Shown in pieces: positions 10,363-19,512 of a stretch of 64,000 nucleotides of DNA (its first letter is position 1; every line of letters begins with the position of its first letter). The position numbers were made by a program, and so were the translations under genes. Below the pieces are notes generated by a model. That model saw only the letters and a program-made list of their open reading frames with translations. It searched no databases and was not told the DNA's origin. Source of the DNA: Anastatus disparis (taxonomy: Eukaryota; Arthropoda; Insecta; Hymenoptera; Eupelmidae); contig JAFFSR010000084.1 of the NCBI GenBank assembly GCA_017163975.1, forward strand, positions 459,501 to 523,500. Reading direction: 5' to 3'.

Positions 10363-13050
10363 ATCGAGTTTGAATGAAAATTTCAGTTACAATAAACAAA
10401 TAATAATAAATAAACAAAAAGCAGAAGACTGAAATATAGGCGATTCAAATGGTTCATTGAAATGCTTATTGAGTCCTTTTTAAAAAACTTGAAATTAAAT
10501 TAACAATTTAAATAAATAAATCTTTCGAAATATATATATATATATATATATTTACATAATAAAGGTGTGGTGGATACATTAAAACCCCGTGGAAGCCACC
10601 AAATAAAATATATAAATTAAGATCAAGAGAAGTGTTGAATAATATGAATTCATTATCGATATTGAAGAGGAACGATCTATTTTTCATGCACCAGTCGGTA
10701 TTATGTTGATAAGGTAGAAATTACCTTCGAGAAACTGTAACTAAAATATCGATATTTATATTTGTTACAATTTTTGTTCTGTTCATATTGTCAGACCAAC
10801 AATAAATAAGTGTTGATAGAATTAACAATTATTATATTTTTTCTAAAATTAATATTGTTTTTCCTTTTTATAATAAATTTTATTTTGTATTTAACTATAT
10901 TATCAATATTTAAGCGCGAAAAGTAAAAAAGAAATAATAAATAATATTTGTGAATAATATTAATGAAACAAATTCAACGCTGTTTAAATTATTTTAAAAA
11001 TTAAAATCAAGGTATATACATCTTTTGGAGAAAATAATAGTTCTTTTATTTTCGGGGTCTTGTTTGTGTACGGTCCTGAAAACATAAATCACCGTAAAGC
11101 TTCAATATTTTGTTAAACTTATAAGGTAAAGGTACCTATCATTGGCCACTTACCAGTACTCGCCCACATAAAAAAATATATTAATTTTTAAATTTTAGTG
11201 CAAAGTAGATTATAAACTACGGTTAATTATTGTTTTGTATACATTAAATTACTTAAAGGAACAAAAATTTAAAATTATAATAATTATATTTCAAGCTGAA
11301 AAATCGATTTTAATTTTGTGATTTTGAACCTAGGCGAGTGTCCATACATTTCTTATGTACATATGAAGAAAAGTGCGTTTACAAGTAAAGAAATAAAATT
11401 GTAATGGAATTTTTTTTTACACATCAAATTAGTTGCTACATTATTTATATACATTAAAATATATTTCACTTTTTTAAAAAAAAAAAAAAATGAATTTTAT
11501 ATTAAAAATTTGTACGAGTATCTATTGGTATTTATAAATCAGTTCGTAATTTAATGTCTCAATAATTGATAGGAGGTTATCTATAGCTAAAATCATACCA
11601 AACCTAACCTTAAAAGCGTACTCTGATGATATATTTGAATAATTGTTTGTTTCTTTTTTTTATATATTCTATCAATTAATTATAAATTTTTTTTTGTAAA
11701 TTTTATAAATAACTATTTATAAAATTATTTTTTAAATATTAAATGTTCGCATATACAAGTGGCCAATAAATTATATCAGTATTTTGGGACACTAAGACAT
11801 CATTATTTTGCTGGTCCAAGTACTGGTACCTTGAAAAGATAATACTTTTATTGTTTATTTCACTATTATAGTTGATTAAATGACTTTTTTCCTATTTTTA
11901 ACAATCAAATAAATCAACGTTTGTCTATATATTCAAAAGGTTTAATCATTTTTGAAATTTATCATATGTTCCTGGCGTCCCTAAAACGGTCAATGATAGA
12001 TACATTTACCTTACGTATTTTAAAAGTAAAAGAAAAACGCATCAAGATATATGTTGTATCCTTTTGTGTGGCAGTATTTCTTTCTGTTCTTGAGTACCAT
12101 AAACTCAAACAAAATCTTCTTTTAAAAGGGAAAAAGACTCATAATAGCAATCAATATTTCCTATACTACAGCAAGATTAAGGTATTTCTATCGAGGTGAG
12201 AGAGAGCACTATATTTGTGCGAGTGAGATAGAAGTTGAAGACTTGTATAAATAAAAATGTGGCAACAGTGTAGCACTCGATAATAAACATTTGAATGTCA
12301 TATAGTTTTGAATTTTTGGTTATGGTTGGAATTAATAGTTATGAATTTATTTCTTTAAATTTTGCTGCTTATTAAAATTGTTAAAAGATTTTAACATTAA
12401 TAAAAAAAATATTTCAATGTATTTTGTTTTTTTTTATAAATAATTATTGAAAATTACTAATTTGTTTTTAATAACTTTTCATTAGTTTCTTTCAATATTT
12501 ATATAAATTCACTATAATTTTCAGTACTTATTGTTTGTTAATAGTTATTATCAAATACTGTGGAAAATGACCATAAAAATTGACAGATAGAGGAAAAGAG
12601 AGCGCGCAAGTTGCAACGTCGTTAACATAAGACGAATCGAAACCATTCAAAAAAAAAATAAATAAAAGATTACGTATCTTCTCACGCATTTTTCTCACGA
12701 ACAATACACAACAACAAATTTTGAAGTATCAAAATTTTCATTAGATAGTCTTCTTTTAATAAATGAAAAATTAAATAATTCTAACATATGGTTATAGAAT
12801 GGTCATTATATACAATTCCAAAAAGATCGCATAACGAATAGTTAAAAAAAAAAAAAAACCGAAACTTTAAGGTGCGATAAAACCCAATCTACACACAAGA
12901 AATGACTAAAAATTTCCACAGAAGATAGATAAATACATTATAAAAACTTAGGCCAAATTCGAAATAAAACTAACATAAACTGTTTACGCGATAGAAATAC
13001 CTTAAATCAATTCGCCGAGCGATTTAGATAAAAATTTCTCATAAATAAAC
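10363..13050 (+). other. Long untranslated leader / intron of element 2
   Basis: Nearly 2.7 kb with no convincing ORF, AT-rich, with a (TA)n run near 10532-10552. If the donor at 9805 joins the acceptor at 13064, a 3260-bp intron removes this leader and the primer-binding site. It would remain only in genomic, unspliced RNA, so packaging and priming signals could lie here. A 92-codon ORF at 11921 has no recognisable features and is left out. Confidence 0.5.
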
Positions 13051-13064
13051 GTTTTTCTGTTTAG
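13051..13064 (+). other. Splice acceptor before the accessory ORF
   Basis: GTTTTTCTGTTTAG is a strong polypyrimidine tract with a terminal AG; exon 2 would start TGGCTTCATT. Placed after an exon ending in A (donor at 9804), the junction creates ATG GCT TCA. There is no in-frame ATG upstream: TAA lies at 13046-13048 in the same frame. Confidence 0.7.
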
Positions 13065-13558
13065 TGGCTTCATTAAAAGAATTTTTAAACTCGGATAGAA
13101 AGCCTCGTTGGAAGGTCAAGAGAGAGAATAAAGCATTAAAAAGGAAAGCTGAAGTTGCTGGACAACAATTTATCAACAGGAAAACTTATGAGGAAAATTT
13201 AAGAATAGAGCCCTGGCCTTTAGCGATCGAGGAAAGATTCATCTGTTTTCAAAATTCCACGTGCGAAAAGCACTTTTTAAAGGGAAATTTTAATCATACA
13301 TGCACTCAATGTTTAATTAAAAGGGAAAATTACTGGATAGAAAGAAATTATAAAAGAAAATATCTAGATAAAAATAATCCTGATTTATTTTTCCGTTTAA
13401 TTAATCCAGGGGAAATTCAAGAACCATTAGCTTCATCAACAACTACAGCATCAGAGCCGGTTAACGAAGAAAAAGTGAAGCCAAGTAAAAATAAAAATTT
13501 CAATCGAAGAATGCGAGTCTTCAAACAAAAGCGACTTGTTAGAAAATTAAATCGCTAA
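13065..13558 (+). CDS. Spliced accessory protein of element 2 (about 164 aa)
   Basis: The open frame reads (M)ASLKEFLNSDRKPRWKVK and ends VRKLNR. Its first codon is best explained as an ATG made by splicing (9804 joined to 13065), because the genomic frame has no ATG until near the C terminus (about residue 149). The protein is highly basic. The N-terminal 30 residues are Lys/Arg-rich, the middle has a Cys/His cluster (CFQNSTC, then HTCTQC) that could bind zinc, a Pro/Thr/Ser linker follows, and the C terminus is another basic patch. Such composition suggests a nuclear or RNA-binding role, but I recognise no family and assign no function. It lies 99 bp before gag. Confidence 0.6.
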
Positions 13559-13657
13559 AAAGGAAAGAGATAAAGACGCTGTATTGTCAAAAATAATAAA
13601 TAAAATTTTAAAATAATTAAAAAAAAAAAAAACCTTTCCTTATTTTTCATTTATCAT

Positions 13658-14677
13658 ATGTCAGACGGTAGGATAACCAGGAATCAAGCCAAGGGAGATC
13701 CTAAGAAATCTAAAGAAGTTGAAGCGTTTCTCCCTAATCAAGCTTCAACACCTCGGCCCAATAGAAAAATTTCACATTTCACCTTAGAGCCTATTAACGA
13801 TCAAGAAATATCAAGAAGGGATACGTCTGAAGATTCATCGCCAGAACGTTTTCCCTTAACAATAATAGAACAGAATAACGAAACTTTAGTGAACCGATCG
13901 ATTCAAAGTAATACGGAATCATTAATCAGGATGACTTTGGAAAATTTACAACCTGCAACTGTACCCGCGCCACTGGCTGCATCACAAATAGTGGCCTTAA
14001 AAGATGCAGTACAGGTCGTACCTAAATTCAATGGCTCGAATATTCCGCTCAGCCAATTTTTACAAGGCTGTAGCGAGGCTCAGGCAATGATCGACCCGCA
14101 AGCCGAAAAAAATTTAGCTAAATTCATCCGATGTAGGCTAGAAGGTGAAGCATTGTCATCCATAAATGGCCGAACCTTTGATACGATAGATGATTTAAAG
14201 AGTTATCTTAGGGATATTTATGGATCACCCAAAACAATTCATCAACTTCTCGGAGAATTAGGGAGTGAATTTCAAAAGGAAAACGAAACTGTAATATCAT
14301 TTGCTAATCGGATAAGAGAACTAGGGCAGAAAATTTTAGAGGCTGAGAAGGTTAGGAATAATGGGACGGTTACTGAAGCCGCTAAGCAAAGACTGGAACA
14401 AAACATTATTGAATGTTTTAAAAACGGTCTTAAGCTTGAAATCGAACAAAGAATTACGAAGGTACAAATTGAAGACATTATTACAGAAGCTATTCAAATC
14501 GAAAAACAGCTGAGTGCTAGAAGAGCACTAAGGTCCTCAAGCGAGAGACAATTTAGAAGAAAAATCAATTTGTGCCAAATTTGTCAAGACGAAAATCATG
14601 AAACAAAAGATTGTCGTAAACAACTGAACTGCACTTACTGCAAGAAAACAGGTCATACAGAAGACCGATGTTTTTAA
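13658..14677 (+). CDS. gag: Gag of element 2
   Basis: A 339-codon ORF with a clear ATG (MSDGRITRNQAK). A charged N-terminal region is followed by a Ty3/gypsy capsid-like domain (residues about 100-270; VPKFNGSNIPLSQFLQGC, ISFANRIRELGQKI). Two CCHC knuckles close the ORF: CQICQDENHETKDC and CTYCKKTGHTEDRC. It would form the particle shell and bind RNA. It stops at TAA inside a T5A5 tract just after the second knuckle, while five more knuckles continue in the -1 frame. No internal stops. The capsid resembles the gag of element 1. Confidence 0.88.
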   Translation: MSDGRITRNQAKGDPKKSKEVEAFLPNQASTPRPNRKISHFTLEPINDQEISRRDTSEDSSPERFPLTIIEQNNETLVNRSIQSNTESLIRMTLENLQPATVPAPLAASQIVALKDAVQVVPKFNGSNIPLSQFLQGCSEAQAMIDPQAEKNLAKFIRCRLEGEALSSINGRTFDTIDDLKSYLRDIYGSPKTIHQLLGELGSEFQKENETVISFANRIRELGQKILEAEKVRNNGTVTEAAKQRLEQNIIECFKNGLKLEIEQRITKVQIEDIITEAIQIEKQLSARRALRSSSERQFRRKINLCQICQDENHETKDCRKQLNCTYCKKTGHTEDRCF

Positions 14678-15162
14678 AAATGAAAAGCTCGCCTGAATGC
14701 CAATTGTGCAACAGGAGCGGGCATACAGCCAACCATTGCAGGCTAATACAAAAATGCCAAATTTGCAACCGTATAGGTCACCTAGCCAAGGACTGTAACC
14801 AAGCTCGTTCTGCTATTTGTCAACTCTGTAATAAGATCGGGCACTCAGCAACTACATGTTTAAGAAATCGTCGACCATTAGAATCAAAGTCCCAGTTGAT
14901 GTGTCAGATTTGTGAAAAGGTTGGACATAGCGCATCAACATGTTTTAAAATAAATAATAATAGTCAAGTGGCCAAGGAATGCAGATACTGCAAAATTAAA
15001 GGCCACGATATCTCTGAATGCAGAAGGAGAGAATATAATAACTCGGGAAACGGGAGGAGTCTTCATCAATCGGGCGCAAGGCCGAAGACTCAAAATCCAC
15101 CGCGCCCACTAACTCAAGTAGAAGTGAACAGCATCCTCTCCGAGTTATTACCATCCGATTGA
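14668..15162 (+). CDS. Five-knuckle nucleocapsid ORF in the -1 frame
   Basis: The open frame contains five CCHC motifs of the form Cx2Cx4Hx4C: CQLCNRSGHTANHC, CQICNRIGHLAKDC, CQLCNKIGHSATTC, CQICEKVGHSASTC and CRYCKIKGHDISEC. With the two in gag this makes seven. It overlaps gag by 10 bp. It is probably expressed as a gag extension through -1 slippage on the U-run (T5A5, 14671-14680), or it is gag separated by a one-base indel. An ATG at 14668 also exists. The C-terminal third is basic and Pro-rich. The frame ends at 15162 after pol has opened in another frame at 15128. Confidence 0.75.
   Translation: MFLKMKSSPECQLCNRSGHTANHCRLIQKCQICNRIGHLAKDCNQARSAICQLCNKIGHSATTCLRNRRPLESKSQLMCQICEKVGHSASTCFKINNNSQVAKECRYCKIKGHDISECRRREYNNSGNGRSLHQSGARPKTQNPPRPLTQVEVNSILSELLPSD
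14671..14680 (+). promoter_or_regulatory. Possible -1 frameshift site (T5A5)
   Basis: TTTTTAAAAA spans the gag stop. In the gag frame a TTT codon precedes TAA, and slipping back one base re-pairs TTT with TTT and continues into the knuckle ORF. It is not a perfect X-XXY-YYZ heptamer in the zero frame, and no downstream structure was tested. Confidence 0.4.
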
Positions 15163-18100
15163 GATTTCCAGGAAAAATATACCCTTTATACGCACGACAC
15201 TTTTCAATGTAAATACACATCTAAATTTAATGTTAGATAGCGGATCTGAAGCTAATCTTATACGGATTAACGCTATTCCTGATTTTTCATACATAAATAG
15301 AAACATAACATATGTACTCAAAGGAATAAATGCAACACCCATCACGACCTTGGGAGTTGTCAGAATTAGGTTAGCTGGGTTCGATACTGAATTTTTAGTT
15401 GTTCCTGCCTCATTCCCTATACCGTTTGAAGGTATTTTAGGGTCTGAATTTTTCTTGAAAACGCAATCTAAATTGGATTTTAAGGAAAAATTACTAAAAA
15501 TAAAAGATATTGCAATACATTTTCAATATCATGATCGTACCATAGAAGTCGAACATCCCCGTTTAGTATGTATAGAGATGGAAAATATCAAGACTTATTT
15601 ACCCACCGTTCAGCTGTGTTTACAAGAAAATCAATTTAATACATTTTTAGTGGATTCCGGTTCAGAAGCAAATTCAATAAAAATAGACATCCTACCTATA
15701 GACACAAAAATTGATCTCGAAACTAAACTCATCATCAAGGGAATAGGAACTGAACTCATGCATACAATGGGTTCCGTTACTATAGGATTAATGGGAGAAG
15801 TAGCTACGTTCCATGTTGTTCCTCAAGATTTCCCCATGCCAACTGACGCCATTATTGGAGCTGAATATCTTAATTCATCAGAAGCAATAGTTGATTATGA
15901 AACACTACGACTGATTGTAGGAGGAGCTTCGGTCCCTTTAAGATTTGACCAAAAACAAGAAACATCAGAAACGACGTCACAAACACAGGAATCACTTGAG
16001 AAATCTTATGAAGGATTGGAACAAGCTTCATCAGCATCCCTTAATAATCAAGAAACAGAAATTTTCTCAGATTTAAACTTAGAAGAATTCAGTATATACG
16101 ATGATAATATTAGTATGAAGCACTTATACCACATGACACATCAACAGATAAGCAAAGAGTTAGATATTGATGAAATCAATGATTTGAAACAAGACTTGTA
16201 TATTTTCAACATAAACGATCGGACTCAACATCGACAAATATACAATATACAAAGATTAGAGCTCGAAGATTATTTAAGATTGGATCATTTAGATATAACC
16301 GAAGAAACTTATGTGCGAGACTTAGTCCGTCAGTATAGAGATCAATTTTATTTACCAGGAGATGAACTCCCCGGAACACATGTTTTAGAACATACGATAA
16401 AAACAGTTGACGAAGAACCAATTAATGTAAAGCAATATCGTCACCCACATTCTTTAAAAGAAGAAATCAACAGACAAGTTCAAGAATTATTAGATCAGGG
16501 AATAATCGAACATTCTACGTCACCATATAATACACCTTTATGGATAGTGCCAAAAAAACCTGATTCACAAGGAAGACCAAGGTGGCGAATGGTCTTAGAT
16601 TTCAGGGCACTTAATGAAAAGACTATTGCTGATTCATATCCATTACCCAATATAATGGACATTTTTGACCAAGTCGGAGGAGCCAAATATTACACTGTGC
16701 TTGATTTAGCTTCCGGCTTTCATCAAATAAATATGTCGGCTCAAGATGCACCTAAAACTGCATTTAGTACATCCTATGGGCATTATCAATTCAAAAAAAT
16801 GCCTTTTGGTCTCAAAAACGCGCCAGCAACGTTTCAGCGACTCATGAATAAAATATTAATTGGTCTACAACGTATAAAATTATTTGTATACCTCGACGAT
16901 ATAGTCATTTACGCTAACACTATCGAAGAACATGATGAAAAATTTAAACTTCTTATGGAAAGATTAGTAAAAGCTAACCTAAAGTTACAGACCGATAAAT
17001 GTGAATTTTTAAAGAGAAATGTAACATACTTAGGTCATGTATTGAGCGAAGAAGGAATCAAACCCGATCCGCAGAAAATAAGTGCGGTTAAAGACTTTCC
17101 CACTCCTAAAACTGTTAAGAATGTCCGTCAATTCTTAGGTCTTGCTGGATATTACAGACGTTTTATCAAAGACTTTGCCAGAATTTCAAAACCATTGACC
17201 AAGCTTTTACAAAAAGAAAACACCTTTGAATGGACTGAGAAAACTGAGGATTCTTTTATCCAATTAAAAAATTCTTTGTGTACAGCACCTGTACTCCAAA
17301 CACCTGACTTTAATAAACCTTTTAATATCACCACAGATGCATCAGGATATGCCATCGGAGGAGTGCTCTCGCAAGGGGAAGCTGGGAAAGATCATCCAAT
17401 TGCTTACTCATCCAGGGTACTAAGAGGACCTGAACTACACTATGAAGTGTATGAAAAGGAAGCTCTGGCAGTTTTGGATAGTGTGGATACATTCCGTTCT
17501 TATATATACGGTAAAAGGTTTACAATTTATACTGACCACCAACCCTTGGTGTGGTTCAAAACTGCAGATCTGAATACCCGAGTTCAGAAATGGCGATTCA
17601 AGCTATCTGAATATGATTATGAAATTCAATATAAACCTGGTAAATTAAACAGTAATGCGGATGCGTTATCACGCAATCCAGTTGAACCAGTGATGCTCGC
17701 GGTTGTCACTAGGGCACAAAAAAGAGAACAAGAACATCATGAAGAAAATATTAAAGAAAAGGAACAAAAGGAGAATAATACAATCAAAGAAAATGTCATA
17801 GAAGAAAAAACCCAAAAGGAAAATTCAGAAAATTTCAGTTTAGAACCTGTATGTCCATCTACAAAGGAAACCAACGAAATTTCAGAAAATATGACTATTA
17901 ACAGTGAATCAACTATTCAGACAAACAAAAGTCAATGTAAAAAACAAATTATTGAAATTCAAGAGCCATTAGAATATCGAGAAGATAATATTGTTTGCTT
18001 TATCAACGAGAATCTTCAACCAAGCGACAGTTGTTCAAAGAAATTTCTGGAATATCATAAGGAAATAAATATTCCACAAATGAAAAGTGGCGAAGTCCAT

Positions 18101-19465
18101 CGTATTAAGGGGAAGAAAAACCAAAATGTATTCATCTTATGTATTAAAGGAGAAAAACATGAATCACTCACCCCTATATTGACTAATTTGTATATAGTAT
18201 TAGTAATATTACGTGATTTAGCTTATAAGTTAGGCATAAGGGAACTAAATATAGGAAAAGCAAGCACTATAGAGAATATAGAATGGGAAGAAATCCTAAA
18301 ACTACTGCATACGGTATTCCAAACTTCGCCAATCAAGATATTAATTTGTACAGGAACTTTATTATATGTACCTGTTAACAAAAGAGATGAAATTTTCAAA
18401 GAATTGCACACATCTCCGATAGGTGGTCATAGAGGAGTATCGAAAACCTACCATCGAATTCGCAGGCAGTACTATTGGGAAGGGTTAAAAGATGACATCC
18501 AGCGCAGAATTCAGCAATGCTTAGATTGTCAATTAAAGAAATTGGTTAGGTTAAAAACAAAACAGCCTATGGTGATTACCGACACCCCAGGGACTGTATT
18601 TTATAAAATTTCTTTAGACATTGTAGGACCAATGAATATAACAAGAAACAACAACCAATATATATTGACTATGCAGGATGGATTATCCAAGTTCTGTATA
18701 GCAATTCCATTGCCTAACGCGCTTTCAATCACAATCGCTGATGCATTTGTGAAAAGATTCGTTTGTATTTTTGGAAGCCCTAGGATTATTTTAACAGATC
18801 AAGGAAAAAACTTCCTTAGTAATCTTATGGGTCGCGTGGCAAAACGATTCGGAATCAAGAGAGTGAAAACAACAGCTTTTCACCCTCAGTCAAACGGATC
18901 TCTAGAAAGATCTCATCATAGTTTAGTGGAATATTTAAAACAATATACAACTATAGATGATGAATGGGACGAATGGTTAGACTTAGCCACGTTCAACTAT
19001 AATACTAGTGTACATGAAAGCACTAAACACACTCTATATGAGGTAGTTTTCGGACGTTTAGCTAGACTACCGTCTAATAACCCTTTAAGAGAGGAAGATT
19101 TATTGCATACATACAAGGGATATATTACTAACTTGGTTTCGCGTTTAAACGGTATTCAGAAACTAGCATATGAAAATTTGGTAGATTCTAAACTTAGAAA
19201 TAAAGAATATTATGATAAGAAAATCAATCCAAAGAATTTTAGATTAGGTGATTATGTTTTTCTGTTATCAGGACCGAAACCGGGTAAATTCGGTAATCAA
19301 TATAGCGGACCACATAAAATTCTTGAAATAGTAGACGCGAATAAAATACGAATACAAGTAAACAAAACCAGTAAGCTGGTGCATGCAAATAGATTGCGTC
19401 TATCCCATATAAACAAAGAAATAAATAATCATACAAACAAAAAGGGGAAGGGGGGTAAAAACTAA
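15128..19465 (+). CDS. pol: Pol polyprotein: two proteases, RT, RNase H, integrase
   Basis: An uninterrupted frame; first ATG at 15230, 1411 codons from there (residues numbered from it). Protease 1 (3-115): DSG at 3-5, GILGSEF at 68-74. Protease 2 (140-240): DSG at 142-144, AIIGAEY at 207-213. RT (about 390-620): WRMVLDFRALNEK, FGLKNAPATFQ, YLDD at 554-557. RNase H (about 695-810): TDASG at 702-706, later EKEA and TDHQPL. A 230-residue acidic linker follows. Integrase has HHCC zinc residues H1060, H1067, C1097, C1100 and catalytic D1130, D1190, E1226 (D,D35E), then a GPY/F-like module (SGPHKILEI). All catalytic residues are present. The frame differs from the knuckle ORF, so a further frame change or separate initiation is needed. 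Confidence 0.93.
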   Translation, partial: TASSPSYYHPIEISRKNIPFIRTTLFNVNTHLNLMLDSGSEANLIRINAIPDFSYINRNITYVLKGINATPITTLGVVRIRLAGFDTEFLVVPASFPIPFEGILGSEFFLKTQSKLDFKEKLLKIKDIAIHFQYHDRTIEVEHPRLVCIEMENIKTYLPTVQLCLQENQFNTFLVDSGSEANSIKIDILPIDTKIDLETKLIIKGIGTELMHTMGSVTIGLMGEVATFHVVPQDFPMPTDAIIGAEYLNSSEAIVDYETLRLIVGGASVPLRFDQKQETSETTSQTQESLEKSYEGLEQASSASLNNQETEIFSDLNLEEFSIYDDNISMKHLYHMTHQQISKELDIDEINDLKQDLYIFNINDRTQHRQIYNIQRLELEDYLRLDHLDITEETYVRDLVRQYRDQFYLPGDELPGTHVLEHTIKTVDEEPINVKQYRHPHSLKEEINRQVQELLDQGIIEHSTSPYNTPLWIVPKKPDSQGRPRWRMVLDFRALNEKTIADSYPLPNIMDIFDQVGGAKYYTVLDLASGFHQINMSAQDAPKTAFSTSYGHYQFKKMPFGLKNAPATFQRLMNKILIGLQRIKLFVYLDDIVIYANTIEEHDEKFKLLMERLVKANLKLQTDKCEFLKRNVTYLGHVLSEEGIKPDPQKISAVKDFPTPKTVKNVRQFLGLAGYYRRFIKDFARISKPLTKLLQKENTFEWTEKTEDSFIQLKNSLCTAPVLQTPDFNKPFNITTDASGYAIGGVLSQGEAGKDHPIAYSSRVLRGPELHYEVYEKEALAVLDSVDTFRSYIYGKRFTIYTDHQPLVWFKTADLNTRVQKWRFKLSEYDYEIQYKPGKLNSNADALSRNPVEPVMLAVVTRAQKREQEHHEENIKEKEQKENNTIKENVIEEKTQKENSENFSLEPVCPSTKETNEISENMTINSESTIQTNKSQCKKQIIEIQEPLEYREDNIVCFINENLQPSDSCSKKFLEYHKEINIPQMKSGEVHRIKGKKNQNVFILCIKGEKHESLTPILTNLYIVLVILRDLAYKLGIRELNIGKASTIENIEWEEILKLLHTVFQTSPIKILICTGTLLYVPVNKRDEIFKELHTSPIGGHRGVSKTYHRIRRQYYWEGLKDDIQRRIQQCLDCQLKKLVRLKTKQPMVITDTPGTVFYKISLDIVGPMNITRNNNQYILTMQDGLSKFCIAIPLPNALSITIADAFVKRFVCIFGSPRIILTDQGKNFLSNLMGRVAKRFGIKRVKTTAFHPQSNGSLERSHHSLVEYLKQYTTIDDEWDEWLDLATFNYNTSVHESTKHTLYEVVFGRLARLPSNNPLREEDLLHTYKGYITNLVSRLNGIQKLAYENLVDSKLRNKEYYDKKINPKNFRLGDYVFLLSGPKPGKFGNQYSGPHKILEIVDANKIRIQVNKTSKLVHANRLRLSHINKEINNHTNKKGKGGKN

Positions 19466-19488
19466 CATTTTTGTTCTTTTTGTTTCAG
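19460..19488 (+). other. Splice acceptor and branch-point match before env
   Basis: CTAAC (19462-19466) overlaps the pol stop codon and matches the metazoan branch-point consensus. A T-rich tract then leads to TTTCAG (AG at 19487-19488). The env ATG at 19513 is the first ATG of the exon. This is the arrangement expected for a subgenomic env mRNA made from the donor at 9805. Confidence 0.65.
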
Positions 19489-19512
19489 ATAGTTTTTTTT
19501 TGTAAAAAAAAA

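Noticed and set aside
13064..13066. GTG start codon for the accessory ORF
   Set aside because: GTG initiation is unusual in animals, and the G is the last base of a strong splice acceptor. A spliced ATG fits better.
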